From positions 186,001 through 250,000 of the forward strand of contig JAQGEQ010000171.1 in the NCBI GenBank assembly GCA_034620365.1: 64,000 nt of DNA, in the 5' to 3' direction. Every line of letters begins with the position of its first letter. Positions within the stretch are counted from its first letter, which is position 1. The stretch is from Pegea sp. RAD2-039 (taxonomy: Eukaryota > Chordata > Thaliacea > Salpida > Salpidae). Both the position numbers and the translations under genes were made by a program. The notes beneath the pieces were generated by a model, which worked only from the letters and a program-made list of their open reading frames with translations, searched no databases and had not been told where the DNA came from. Below are positions 10,461 through 25,251 of the stretch, piece by piece.

Positions 10461-13400
10461 GTTATGGTTTTATACAATTATCTATAATATATTCAAATAA
10501 TAATAATTATCAATAAATAATATTTTTAACATAACAAATTATATAATTATCTATATAAGAAATGCAGAATATTAAGTCTATAAGTAAAATAAAAAAATAC
10601 TTTTAAAACTAGAATTACATGATATATAAAACATCTCAGAAAAAGTATTGAGATCAAACTTGAAACAATAGTGAAATTCTATGTTGAAAATTTATATTTT
10701 TACCATCAAACAATTACTGAATAATTTTGAAGTTTGTTTCATGATAACCAATCCAATTTCATATTTTTTAATAAATTGTTACAAATAATAAACAAATTTA
10801 ATTTCAACTAAATGATTTATGTAAAGCCATTTTTATCTTTATTGTTGAGCTAGTTCATATTTTGTGAAAGTAAAAGTAATTTCTTCAAATAATTATTCAT
10901 TTGGACATATTATAATAAAGAAAAAACTAAATAAAGCTAAAACAACTACTATAAACTACTCTAAAACACGTATGGAGTAAAATTGTATAATCAACTAAGT
11001 AAACTATGTTCATACCAAAGAAATTTGGAAACAAAAAATAAATAGTATATGATTTATAATTAAGTACATATTTTGAAATATTTTAAATCAAAAGCCTTAC
11101 ATAATAACAATATTAATATTAAATTTGAATAGTTTTAAGAATTTATAAAAAGTCTGATAAATCAAATATGCTATTATTTAACATGATAAAAAACAAAATA
11201 GAATATTTGCTACATGTAAATCATGCAAATAAATCATATATTCAAGATGTACTTTTTATATATAACCTTATTTTTAGAAAACTTGAAACTATTTTAATCT
11301 TTTTAACATAAGACACCAAACAGAAATCATAATCCTTGAACAGTCAAAAACTCACCATTAAAATAACATAAGGCTATCACACATTTCTATATTAGCAAAT
11401 ATGCTAGTAATAAAAGTTAACTTTACCAAACAATATTATTAACAAACAAAATTTGTTACTATATAAATCTGTTTTAACTTAAATATTTATGCTCTGAACT
11501 ATATCAGCTTAAGTGATAGAAATTTAAAAATACATTTTATAATATTTTTATTTGATTATTTGTAGTAAACAAATCTAAAATCTTTAAATTTACATAAAGA
11601 TTACATTCTAAAAAACACACAATTGATTTTTAAAACTTATAAAACTGAAAGAGAAAATAAGTTAGATTATGAAAACTTTTTTAATGCTTTTCTCAATTTA
11701 AAAATACTGATGAATTTTTTAATAGAAATAATTGTCATTATAAAACAATAATATCTTTAATAAGCAAAAGCAATTTTCAAAAAATAAAGTAAAAAGTTTA
11801 ATAGATTTAGTAATAATTAGTGGCTTAAACTGTTCCTGTTACATTTTTTAAATGATTACAACTTTTACTACTTTCAAAGTTATTGATAATCAAATAATTA
11901 AATTTATGTAAATAAAAAGTGAAGAAAACATTCCTTCTTCATTGCTGCTGCTCAAAACTTTACAAATTAATCTAAATTTATAAAAATATATCAAGTAATA
12001 AATATAAAAATATGATTATAAATTCAAGTTTTTAAAAAACTTCAGGTTGCATAAAAAATCTAAATCAAATACTATTTACAAATTCATTGATTACTAAATT
12101 CAATTTTCTTTTATAAAATAAATTTAAACGTACTAATAACTATGAGTTGGTGTAACTAAACCAGAATTATTAAAAAGAGTTTCACAAGAAAAGGAAACCG
12201 TTTGGTATAAAAATAACTAATTCTGCTCATAACGACTTTAAATCTAATAACAAACAAGTTAGCGACTATATGCAAATAAAACTGAAACAATATCCACTAT
12301 CAACTGTTCGAAAAATCCTTAAAGTAATCAGATAGAAAGCGCAGAAACCTCATATATGGGAAATTCAATCTAGCATGCTTACATTCGTCACATTGTATAG
12401 TAAGTTTGTTTTCGCACTAACCACTTTATTCCTTGCCACTCAATCTATCGTTAATCAATTCTCTCGGCTACTTGATAACTTTGTACGTTTCATTAATTAA
12501 AACAGTTTTAGAACACTTTATCAAATATAATTCTGTAAAAGTTTTAATAAATTAAGACTATAGCTTTATTCAATCAAAAATGATTTAAATCCATAATTTT
12601 TTTGTGAAAATTAATTTTTGGGAAGCCTAGGTTATTTGAGATAGATGTGGATACGTCACAAATTTCAGCTGATGTATCACGTGATTAATCTAATTGAATA
12701 TTATTTGATAAAGATGAAAATTACTAACATATTACATAGAGTTTTTAAAAGCTTTTTATCAAAAAATAATTTAAACAACTCTTTGCTCAATTAGAATTTA
12801 TAGCAGACAATTAGTGACATATTGCTATAAAAAATAAGAAAGGATAACATTCCAACTGTTTATAAACAAAAAAATCTTTATTTCATTATTTGAATTACGA
12901 ATTTTTTTAAGGTTTAATGATTAGGTTTGATTTTAAAGATAATAAAATTCTTCTAAATATTTTTCTCGATTGGTTTCATGAATGGTAATTAAATGATAAA
13001 TAAATAAAATTTTATTACTAGATTACGCTTAGCTGCACATTAATTGCTAGGCCGAGTGTCCGGTGCTTGAGCGCCACGGTACAACTATTCAAAAAGTTAT
13101 TCGGGCTCAAAATGTTAAGCTTGTAGAACTTCAATCTTAACATTTAAAGATAATTAAGTCTTCATTTGAAAATACTCTATCATAAGCTATATATGTATCA
13201 TATAGCAAAGTCTATTTAGAAGCATCTATTTTAAATGAAGAGTATTTATACACAGATCTGTGATGAAGAGACTTTTAGCAATAATTCCTTTACAGTAATA
13301 AATTAAGAGATAAATGGTTAAGATTTAAATTTAGAAAATGTTTTAAACTTAAATTTTGAAATAAATACCTTTTAGTTTATGAAACTTCAGTCTGTTAATA

Positions 13401-16400
13401 TTGTTTTTATCAAAATATTTATAACTATTATTCACAAAAAGTTTGAAGATTGATTCAAAATGTACAACAAGTTTTCTTCAAAATTTTATTATATTGCTTG
13501 TTAAGAGTAACAAATTTTAATTTTTGTTCTAATTTTCCAAATTATCTGACTTTCCCAAGCTCACAGAGTTCTTTGTTTTATATTTTTGAGCCTGATAAAA
13601 AATTGTAGATTAGAACAATAAGTACAAAAATATACTCAAGTAAAAAATTATAGTTAACAAATGTCGTTATCAGAGTTCGTTGATAACAAAATGAATAAAT
13701 GAAGAAGATGAAGTTTATTAAAAGGGTTAAAAAGGCAATTTAAATGCCTTATAGCTATAAACCCTAAGTTCAAGGTGGTCATCAAAATGATTTTTATATA
13801 AGAAATTTATTGAAGTAAAAATCTGTACAAAAATGTCAGTTTTGTTTGTATATATTTTAAATAAATCTTTTCAAGCTGGAGTTTATACATCAAGTAGGTT
13901 TTTTTAGAAAGCTTATTAATTTCATGGTATTACGAATTTATGGTACTTTATTAAACTGATTTTTAATCTAAATAATTTTTGTTTCGTTTTCACAAAATAT
14001 TAATTTCGAATAGATTTTATTTGGAGAAATGCAAAATAAGTAGAATTTCTATAAATGATAAATTGACAAAATTCTATAAGAGAGATCTACAATTAAAAAC
14101 AAAAAATCTCTCTACTTCTTTACATTATTTTTGTATAAAATTATAAAATTAGATTCACAAATTTGAAAATATTTTAATGGTTTATCTTTCATCGACTTAT
14201 ATGCCACCAAATTCTTAGCAACAACTTACTTTGCTTAAAACTATCTTTTCTTCTTCTACTCAAATCTAACAAATATTTATTTGTGATTTTTGTTGCAAAA
14301 TTAACTAATTTTGAGTAACTTTCGATAAATGAATATAATTTGATATAAAAAGTCTATAAAAATTAAATTTACAAAAATTCTGAATTTGGTTTAATCAAAT
14401 ACCATCTTTTGACTATTTTAAAGAAGTATATCAAGCACTTAGTAATTCTATGATATCACTTTTAAAATACTCAGGTGTGGAAAGAAGTCGACTTCAGGTC
14501 GACTTAGTACATTCATTTGTAAATTTGTTTAGTCATCAATTTTAATATTGATCCAAAAAAACCTGTCTTGTTGACATTTTTCTAATTAAAACTCTTGCAC
14601 CAGGTGTGATAGGCGCATAGATAAAAATCAACATTCAAGCTAGTACTTCTAAAACGTGTTATTTAATAAAACCATCACTATTTAGCTATTACTTGTAATT
14701 GTTCAGTTAGCTTAGAAACATAAAGTTTTTTTTAAATAATTTGTTTCAAATCTTCTTTATATTAAAAAAAATTAATAAAAAAGATTGAAAAATGTAGAAT
14801 AGCAAGAAATATTTCTATAAGTCTTATTTAAATACTTATAAATCACCTCTTTTTCATTAAGAAAATCAATTTGTTTCATTCATGATATTTGTCATTAAAT
14901 ATCAATAGAAAGCAGTTTTAGTTGCTTTCGTAAATTAAAAACATATGTCAATTTTAAAGTGGTTGTCATCAAAACAAAGCTGTAAGTAAAACCACGTTTG
15001 CTTAAATTAGTATTTTTCAGATACAATCTCACCAATCTGATGTTTTTTGTGTTAACAGTTTTTTCCATACTGTTTTTCCATGATTCTATGATTTGAATTG
15101 ATCGGTAGCAAGCTTTCAAACTATTTTAACTGAATAATCTTTTATATACAGCTTATAATTTAATGATCAACTTTACTAATTTTTCTCAACTGTCAACTAA
15201 ACGATACAATTTAGTTATTTTTCATCTAATGAAGAATATACGTAATATATTCTATTCAAAAATATCTGTTTTGTAATACTTTGCAAGCCTTACAGATAAA
15301 AACTATATTTGGTTCAACAACTAAAAACCTACTCGACTAATAATAATTATATTATGTAGAAAATTAATAAATAGTTTCTTTTATTAGTTAATATTTTTTA
15401 ATTGTTCTATTATTTGAAAAAATATTCAGAATTTTTTTTGAAAACGAAGAAACAACAAATTTATGAGAATGCAATTATATCAAATAAGAATTTTTGTAAT
15501 TAGAAAAATTATTATTATTGACATATGAATAATATTTTTAGGAAATCTTAAATAACTTCTAAATACACTAGACATTTTTGGATATGTTTAAACTTAGTTT
15601 TTAAATGTCTTTTAACATTTTAAGAAAATTTTTGAATGAACATTTTAAATAATAAGTTTTGTTAGTATTTATTCTATACAGATGTGATCTTTATATAAAA
15701 TTTTCAAAATTGTTGTAAATGTTTTAATAATTTCAGGAATGTTAGCATAAAGTTTGATTGAGTTCTTTTTCAACTTTGAAAATGATATTCTGAAAAATGT
15801 ATTAAATCTATACAAAAACTTAGCAAGTGTTGTTAAGAATTAAACTATCAAAAATAAAGTTGTATTTTTAGTTTACAGAAGCTACTTGAACATCAAATAT
15901 AAAAAAAAATTATTTAAATTGTTTGTCTAAAAGCTTAACAAAATACGCTATAAGCTAAAAATTCTAAATCTTAAATAGTTATGATTGTTCATCTCTCTAA
16001 GTTCAATTTGAACAAGCAACTTCATGATGTAAGTAAATTACTTCGAACACTATTCTTAAAAATTGTAGTTTCTTCAATTATATCATCTGGACTTATAAAT
16101 AGCTATTTCTAAAAAGCTTGAAACAATCCTCAGCAATCTTCAAATATTTAAATCTTGTTTGTAGCAAAACACCCACTATCATTTCATCAGTGGTAAGATG
16201 CACAAGTTACAAGCAGATAAGTTTCCTTAAACATTTAAAGATTAGGTTTATCAAACGACAAGTTAATTTTTGAAGGAAGATTTTTTTATAAATCAAGGTG
16301 CTAAAATCAAGCTCACTTTGGGACTGATAAATTTTTTGAAGTAAATGTTGAATTCAATCTAGTTTTTTATTTCAAAATAAGCAAGCAAAATTTAAACACA

Positions 16401-18617
16401 AAAACAATGAAAAAAAAATCATTTAAATTTTTCCTTTGTCGTTAACGAATTTTTTTGCATATTTAGCTCAATTTTATTTGTAAGTAGAATTTTATGTTCA
16501 TTTCCTTTTACTCTTTACAAACTATAACATGTGCAACCTTTGCAAAAGCAAAAATTATTATATTTCAAAATACTTGACGTTATATCGATTTATTTATTAG
16601 GTTGTAATGTGTAAGCAGCTTTTGTAATTTGTCAAAAATGTAAGTTGAAAATATTTTTATTAAAAATAGTAAAAGAATTTATAAAAAAGATTTATTTTAG
16701 ACTTAATAAAAATGAATTGTATATACCATCGCCTCTATGTCTTTGAAATAATACTAAGAGATATTTATTGAGTTGAAGAAGTTACATCAGACCGCCTTTT
16801 TCACTAAAAAAACTTTCATTTATAAAAATCATTGAAAAATGATTTGATATTTGAAGAGTATTTGACATCAGTACTTTTTGTACTTATAAAAAGCTATCAA
16901 TAAATTTCGGTTAGTTTTTTCATCACTTTAAAATAGTTTAGTGTTTTTTCTGCCAAACGATAAAGTTCAACAAGATATTGGTATTTTGGGTTTCCAAAAT
17001 AATTACACTAAATTCTAGTAAAATATATTTGTTGACATTTGACTCTGACATTTCATTTAATTGTAACTGGATATATTTAGTTCAAAAGACAAAAATTATT
17101 TTGGGATAAATGAAGTTAAAGGGTAGATGTTAGTTTATTTTGGGTTTTTCAAGATGTTTTTCGATAAACCACTAATAAATCATTCTTTGATGGCATGGTG
17201 ACAATTTTGGTGTTTCTGAATGAATTTAAAATAAGTAAAACATTTAGTGATTCGAATTTCAGCTGATGTAGACTCTTTATCAAACAATTCTTCATTTGAT
17301 TCAGACATATTCATGGTTTGTTTGTTGAACTTCTTGAATATCAAATTATGATCGATATCTTGTTCAGTTAAACTTCTTATTAATACAAAAACATTAATTG
17401 GAAGAAATTTTATTAAAATAAAAATATTTAAAGGATTTTAATCATTTTATTTCAAATGAACTTCGATTTTTATCAATAAAATTACAAATTTGTCCTTTGA
17501 AATAACAAAAGTAAAAATGTTAAGTTTTAACCAAAAATTGTAAAAGAAAGTGGTTGAGAAAAGAAGTTCTTAGGTAACAACTTGTTGAAATCACTTTCTA
17601 AGACTACACATAATCAAAATCTCTTAGAAATAATTGGTAATTTAAAATATCATAGAAAAAATGATTAATTGGTCTTAAGCTTTAATGAACTTGTTAAAAT
17701 CTTAGAAACAAACTCTAGCAAATAGTCTTTAAAGGTCGTATTATACGATTGCAAGAATGAAAAGCTAACTGAAACAAGATCTCATTTGCAGTAGATTTGC
17801 ACTAAAAGCTCAGTTTGCTGCAAAAGTCTGTTTAGAGTTGAAACAAATTTAGCTAGTTGAGTCTTTTCGCTGTAACAACTCAACAAGCAAAAGATTTGAA
17901 AACAAAAAAGTTGAAAAACGCCTTTTTCGCAACTTTACTCTGCGCAACTCCCCACCTTATAATTACATCAAACAACGCAGCAACACAAGCACTCGGCGAC
18001 CTGCTTTACGTATAATAAAACCGTGTATAGCTCTTACAGTCATTGGACTTCTTTTAAAACCAAGGATCGCAAAGTGACGGACAGACTGCAAGATAATAGC
18101 AGAGCAAAGACTGAGGAGATCACGTGGAAAAGTTGTAGAAAATAATAAAACTAGTAAACTGTGAGTCTGTCGGAGTTAGCAGGCGACAATTGGCTGAACG
18201 GTTTACACAGATGTTTGTCAAATAGAGTTGTTACGACAAAAAAACGAAAAGAGGTTTTTAATTCATCAAAAGTGGGAAGATTTTAAGAGAGGGGCAATCT
18301 GATGTAAATAAACAAGTATCTGATGAAGATCAGATGAGCAGAATAAGATTAATCGAAAAGAAGTCCCCATAAAATTGGGAGCTGTTGAAAGGTTCTGATC
18401 TGGAAGTCAGTTTGTAGATAAAAATATGATGATTCTAAGAATCAAGGGTCCCAAGGGAGAAGGTGGACAAAAACTCCGTCGTTAACAAAAAGAACAAATC
18501 AACCAAAAACTAACCACACGACAACTTCAAATGTAGAAAGTGAATAAAAGGAAAAGAAGAAGATCGTTTTTAATCATCAGTTGAAAGAAGATGATGACAT
18601 CATCAATTCATCTCGCG
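10461..18617. other. 8-kb AT-rich gene-poor region
   Basis: I found no supportable gene between LSM1 and the UBE2H stop. Open frames are short and have AT-biased composition. Three patches differ from the background. One at about 12280-12480 and 12640-12690 is less AT-rich and lies 2 kb upstream of LSM1. A short GC-rich segment is at 13025-13085. A GC-richer stretch at about 17930-18600 is probably the 3' UTR of UBE2H. Confidence 0.5.
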
Positions 18618-21600
18618 TCACAATTCCATTTGAGAGGTTTCATCATCGGTGAAGTCACTGAGGGTAGACTCGTCACTGTCGCTGACGGCTCCGTTTTCGG
18701 TTGAATCACCTTTCGTGTCCTTTTCTGCCGCTAGTATCTCCTCAGTTGCGAATCTCTTAATGTATTCTGCACGAGAAGGAATGACGTCATTAAGCATGAT
18801 AGATAGATAACGACAGTCACATGGCGTGACGGAATAAGCGCGTGACGCTTGTACATCACCATGACAACACGAGTGAGTAAGATGCAGTAGACTAGTTGGC
18901 CGGTGGTTAGTTTGTGTTGGTGTTTGATTGGCTGAAACATTTGATGGTAATCATGAAGTGAGCTTTTAGGTAAAACTTAGAAATTCATCGAAACAATCCC
19001 TTCATCAACAAATCGTGTCTTCATTTCAACTATTTCTTTATAAAGTTTGAAGTAATTTTATGAAATTGAATATTTAGGAAATATCTCAAGTTGTTTGAAG
19101 ACAGCAGAATTCGTGGAGATAGTTTTCAATATTTTCGATTTAATCTTCAAAACATAATTCTTTTAACTATAGAAGAAATCATTGAAAATTGATGAAGAAT
19201 TTTTAGTTTATATCATAAAAGATAAATGTCAGAGATTTGTTATTTAAGAATTGTTTTGAAGTTAAATATTTGTTAGGAGTCTTTGATGAAATGTTAGTTG
19301 GTATTTGTACAAGTTCCATTTCAACATTTTGATTAAAGTTTTAAAATCTTATAAAATAATTTACCAAATTCAGACAAAATTATTTCCAAAAGTGAAAAAA
19401 TGAAAGCAACAAAATAGAAGAAGACATTAAAAGCCTCAAAAAATCTGGTTGAGAATATATGCGAGAAGTTGAAACAAAAAAAGTTTTATTAAAGAAATTT
19501 GTTAATAAATATTTTCAATATAATATTGGCAATATTTTGACGTTTGAAGATTACAAGGAATATTGAATGGTAGAGATTGGAGAGTTTACATTTAATGTTT
19601 GAAATAATGTTGTTCATTCTAAAAAATAGATTTGAAAAATGTCATCATTTACATGAAGAGTTCTTAAGAGAAATAAAAGAGTTCAATGAACTGGTTTGTT
19701 TCGTTCTACGGATCATTTTTCTGACGGTAAGCTTTAAAAAGAAAATATACAAGTAGGTAAACAGAAGAATTTCCAACTAATCTAATTGTTCATGGTGAAA
19801 ATTTGTTGTTTATTAAGTTGGAAGATTTGCTGAGATCAGGAAGAAGTCACTCAGCATAAAAATACAAGTTGGATTTAGTAAGTAATAAATTAAATGAAAA
19901 AATAGATTTTAATTTCAACTAGTTAATGAAGAAATGTTAGAAAAATGAAACTTGTTTATTACAAGTGAGTGGACAGAGTTTGAAAGAAAAGTTAAATTGA
20001 ATATCAAAAGAAGGAAATAAAGTAGATTATAAAATATTTAAATATAAGTAGAAGCAAAATGAATTTGAAAATTATCAGAAAAGTTGGAATAGTTCATCTG
20101 AGGTTTGTTGAAAGTAACACAAAACAAACATGTAAAAATATTACTAACACAAAGATAAGTTTGCTAGATGTTAACTTCCACTACTTATCAAAATTATCAG
20201 ATTTCAATGAGTAATTAGAATGTTAACAAAAGAAGTTCACGTCAATTAGAAAATTTGTTGATTTATAGACATCTAATCAAGTATTTCCTAACAACTTATA
20301 CAAGATAGAAAAGTAGAAACAGAGCTTGTTGACAAATTGATATTTCAGTTTAATTTTCGCTTTTTAATGTTGAAAATTAACTAAATAAATTTTCCATCAA
20401 GTAAACCAATTATGTCAGCAAAAGATGAATTCAACTTTAAACAACAGAAATCATAAAAAGAAACTTTGAAAAACTGATTGAAATGTAGTTATCAAATAGT
20501 TTGGTGAAAACACTTCGACCACAATACAGCTTTACCGATTTTCAAAATAAAAGGTTTAAATCGAATGTTTGATGATAGAAAAGATGCAAACAGACTACTT
20601 GATAAGTTTTCATACTACTGCCTAGCAGTTGTAGTCAAATCAAACAAGTGAATGATGAAAGAATACGAAGAAAGTGAGAATCTGAAGAGGTAGATGCTAA
20701 GTATTGTAAAAATGAAAAAGAGTATTCATTGAAATAGTTAAAGAGCTAACAAGCAAACTAATCAAAATTTGATTTTGAAAAAAAAAGAACTTTATAAAAA
20801 TTCATTTCAAATATCAACTGCTTGTCCTTGAAAAATGTCTTCAATTAATCGATAATGAAATTATTTAGTAATCACATTTGAAAGAAATCAAGAATATTAC
20901 AAAACCCATCAATTTAATTTGAGGAAGTCTAATCAGAATACAAATTTTAATAAGTTAATCTAAAAAATTTTTTACAAAATTGATGATAATGACAGGAAAT
21001 TAGAAACCTTTTTCAACTAATTATCACTAAGCATGATGTTTTCACCATTCATAACTTCAACCACAAAATGTTTTTATGAACAGTTTGTTACACAGAAAAA
21101 TTACAGTAAATAGATGAAAAGATCTCGTCATGTGATGAGTAATATTTCTCAATTAACAGATGATATTTGATCCTATAAACAACAAAGTTTTATCAAACAA
21201 ATTTGTTGTTCAGATAAAAAAATTCTTGTTTTCAAATATTCGAAACTTTATAGTTGAATGTGGAAAACAACTAACCAGCCAACCAACCAACAGTTTGCTT
21301 GTTCAAACATATTAAGTAAATAAGGAGCCATATATAAAAGTGATCAAAACAATTAGAAAAATAACCATCTACAAAGTTAAATGGTTCACAAAATAAAAAA
21401 GGAAGCATTAAAAGGAAGCAAAAGTTGAATTGAAGGTAGGATTCCTAAAACAATTTCAGTTTTGTTTGCAAGTATTTGAAGTAAATGAAAAAGAATATTT
21501 AAAGATTTAAAGAAGTTAGTGAGAAAATGGAAAAGTTAGAAATAGTGGCCCTCACTTAAAACTTCAAAACAATTTCAGTAGATATATTGTTTTCAATTTT

Positions 21601-24600
21601 ATCAGATTCTAGAATCACAAAAATCAATTAAAAAATAATTTAAATGAAAAAACTTCATTTAGTTCCTCTTGAAAACATAAAGGTGCATCCACCAAAAATA
21701 TTTTCCAATATTTGCTAACTTTGTAAATCAGTGAAACATTCATCGATATAAAAACAAAAGTTTTAAGCACTTGTAACGCTACTAATAAAATATTGTTACT
21801 AGCCGAAGTTAGTGAATAGCCTCCACAAAAGAGAAATGATTTATGAAAATAATTGAAGCAGAAAAATTTAAGCCCTAACCTTCTTATGTGGCTTGTCATA
21901 AATTGCTGAAAATTGATTTCAACTTTGGCAGTTTCAATTGAAATAGAAAACAAAAGAAGAAATTCGAAAAAGTTATTTTAAAATACAAGATTGGAAATCA
22001 GAATGGAATTAATTAACAAAATAATTGAGAGGCTAAAAAGTTGATACAATAAAAAACCATCTATAAAAAGATTCGAAATTATCTGATCTACTTTTCAAGG
22101 ACATTATTTAATACAGAAAAGTTTATTTTCATAAAACTTTAGAGAAACAACAACAACACTCTTTTCCACAATTCTTTTTATGAACAACATTTATAACAGA
22201 GCTTGTCCAAAAGCCAATAATATTTTCAATTCAAAATATGATGAGAATTTAAATAAGTTTTCTATTTTTGTGAAAAATGTAAAAACAACTCAACTGAAAA
22301 ATACAAATCTATTTTTTATTAAATATAGTTGACAACAATTTGATAATCGAAATCAAAACGGGTTTGTTTAAGAAAAAACAAAAAGTAAATCACAAGAATG
22401 TAATCAACTAAATGAAACCGTGGTTGAAAATGAGAATGAAAATAGATCACTGAAATAAGATGAAAGTGATGAACAGACCTTTGATTTTATTGAGGTAGTC
22501 TTGTGGCTTGTGTAAATACAGCGAAGCAGCATCTCCGTTCAAGGGATCACTAGGATTCGGATATCGGAGCAATTGTGGTAAAAATGATTCAAAAATGTTG
22601 CAAAGATCTGTAAATTGAAGAGAGATTAACATAAGAAGTTGTAAATCAAATAAGTTAAGAGTTTGATTGGCAATCACTAATCGGATAAAGATGAAATTTG
22701 GTTACCGTATAATGAAGTCCAAGTTTGATTGATGACATCCAGGCATACGCTCCCAGATCTTTAAAAAAGTTTCTAATTTAGTTGAAATAATTTGAAAGTT
22801 GAAGAAAAGTGAGAAATGAAAAGCTTTTAAATCAGTTTGATATTTAAATATAAAAGGAAAAGACTTGGTAGTCAGATGAAGATCACAAGTGTGAAATTTG
22901 TAGATTATATTGAACAAATTGATTAAATTTTAGAAAGAAGTATGAGATTAAGTGGAATAAGATCTCAAGTTTGATGATCGGTGGTTTTTTAGTTAAAAAA
23001 ACTGAACTATTGATGAGTGACTGAAAATAACACACAACTTACCCTTCATCTATATTTGGATGAAAAATTCGGTTCATAAAACCTATAAAAGTAAAATGAT
23101 TTTCAAACTGACAAATTTCAATCGAGAAAAATTAATGAAATTTTAAAGAAAAAATTTATAAATAATTACCTATAGAAGGAGACTTGAAAGGATATCTTTC
23201 AGGAAGATCAACTCTGACATTCCACACACCCCCTTCATATGGAGCTGAAAATGTTATCATCAATTAACTATATTTGTTTTTCGATAATTTTTCACTGACA
23301 GCTGCTTTGATCACATATTTCATTTTTATTACAAATTAGTTTTTCAAATCAACAATTAATCTTCATCTTAAGATTTCTCACAGATTTAAGGTATTACAAT
23401 AACCTCCAAAATGTGACACTATCATATTTAAGTTTGCTGAAATCTCAAAACCTTACCATAAAAAGTTCAAAAACTGAGCTATTTTCAAAACCAATATCTA
23501 AAATACCAAAAATTATCTCTAAAAACAAGTTGTTTATATCAAAGTGGAATTAGCAACATTAAAAAAAGCAAAAAAAAACATACCAATACACCTTATCTTG
23601 AAAATATCAAACTTCTTTTTGAATATTTAATTAAACTGTTAAATGGAATTACTTTATAATTAATTAATAATTAAAATTTAGTTGAGTCTAAGAAAGAAAA
23701 ATAGTTATACGATGAATATATCAGATTTTTATTGAAACTCACAAAAATAGTTTATTTTACTAAAATAAGTCACGATAATAATAAAATTATTAGATTACAA
23801 GCTAAAACTAAATGTAAATTAGCTGGTATTTTGATCAGTGGTCATGAGATGCTATGATACCAAATTACTTGAGTTAAAGATACAATTAATTAGTTGTTAT
23901 AATTATGAAAGTTAGAATTTCGCAACATAACATTAAAAATCTGATCAATCAATTAAACTATTTGAATAAAAACATTGAAAGTTTACAAAATGTCTACAAA
24001 AAGATAAACATTGTCAAATTAGGAGAGAATTAGTCAACTTTTTCTTATAACTACTAATTATTTTCAATGAACTACTATTTATCAATGAATCATAAACAGA
24101 ATCAGAAATATCAGTGAAGTATGTTTCAATGTTTAGCAACTCAAAAGAAAGCTGCAGACAATTATTTAACAAATTTTATAAAAGTAAAAAAGAAAAAATT
24201 GCTCTTTGGATAATATTTTCATTACACAATTTCTTTTGGTGTTTGTTTTTACCAAAACACTACAAAATTGTTTAATTCAGAAAAATAGAAATGAAATAAC
24301 ACTCAAGGACTTTAACTTTTAGTAATACCAATAAACTAAGACATAATTGAATTGAAAATGCAATAAACACAAGAGAAATATTACAACAACAAAAACATGA
24401 CCCACACTAATGATAGTCAATCATGTATTCTTACAAGTTAACTTACTCAATCAAGAATCAATTGTTTGTCTTTCAAAGTAAAATCATGAAAATATTTTAG
24501 TATAAATTCATAATAATGATAAAATATTTTTGATGCAAGCAAACTTGATTTTATCTCAACTATTTTTTGATATAAGTAATATGAGCAAGCCTTACATATT

Positions 24601-25092
24601 TAAGTAACTGAATGAGCTTAAAACATTCAACTCATGGCTTCTCAATTAAAACCTCAAAACATGAATTTAGAAAACTCTAATCTAGCATAAAAAAAACAAT
24701 TATGTTTTATCAAGAAATGTGAAAACTATTTGAGATACTTTTTTAGAAATCTTGTGACAATAAAGTTGAATTTAAAAACATAAAGAATCTAAAAAGTATT
24801 TAGAATATTTCTAAACTAATTTGAAAACTAAATAAGCTTATACGCACATTCTTTTGGACCTTTGAACTTAACATAGAACTCATGCATGCCTCCAAGAAAC
24901 GTTACATCATATTTCTGTTCCCTAGATAATTTTTGATAAGAATATTTTGCATTCAAAAGTTGTTATAAAATCTTAATTTTCATATTTCTAATAAAAGTTA
25001 ATTTAATATGTAATTAGCAATCAATTAGACACAACATACAATTTGCAAACATCTTTATCCATTCTTCTTTTGCCTGGACTAGGTGATGACAT
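18618..25092 (-). CDS. UBE2H: Ubiquitin-conjugating enzyme E2 H
   Basis: This E2 carries activated ubiquitin as a thioester; UBE2H/Ubc8 works with the CTLH/GID E3 complex. I read seven exons: 25092-25040, 24921-24848, 23244-23170, 23082-23043, 22758-22706, 22607-22479 and 18766-18618, all with GT/AG borders, giving 190 residues (human 183). The start [12 protein letters not shown] matches the family exactly. Visible landmarks are [14 protein letters not shown], the HPN motif at 75-77, catalytic Cys86 in [12 protein letters not shown], and [14 protein letters not shown] then [13 protein letters not shown]. The acidic tail ends [16 protein letters not shown], close to the vertebrate tail. The last intron is 3.7 kb and the last exon is GC-richer than its surroundings. 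The start codon lies in an 87-bp tandem duplication that also provides an in-frame upstream ATG at 25179, so an N-terminally extended product is possible. The HPN motif, catalytic cysteine and tail are all present. Confidence 0.97.
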
Positions 25093-25251
25093 TATCGCTT
25101 TTTGTATTGGACTCGGATAATATGAATTAAAACTTTGAATTGTAAGCAAAATATTATAACTCCTACTAGGTGATGACATTATCGCTTTTTGTATTGGACT
25201 CGGATAATATGAATTAAAACTTTGAATTGTAAGCAAAATATTATAACTCCT
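25078..25251. repeat. Tandem duplication, 2 x 87 bp, spanning the UBE2H start codon
   Basis: Two head-to-tail copies of an 87-bp unit (25078-25164 and 25165-25251) are identical as far as I can read. Each contains ATG TCA TCA CCT on the minus strand. The period is a multiple of three and the unit has no stop in that frame, so the upstream copy of the start codon (25179) reads through into the UBE2H frame. The translated unit is 29 residues. Near identity implies a recent event. Confidence 0.95.

Noticed and set aside
13025..13085. GGCCGAGTG stretch resembling the A-box of a Leu/Ser tRNA
   Set aside because: No matching B-box, anticodon arm or acceptor stem could be found downstream.
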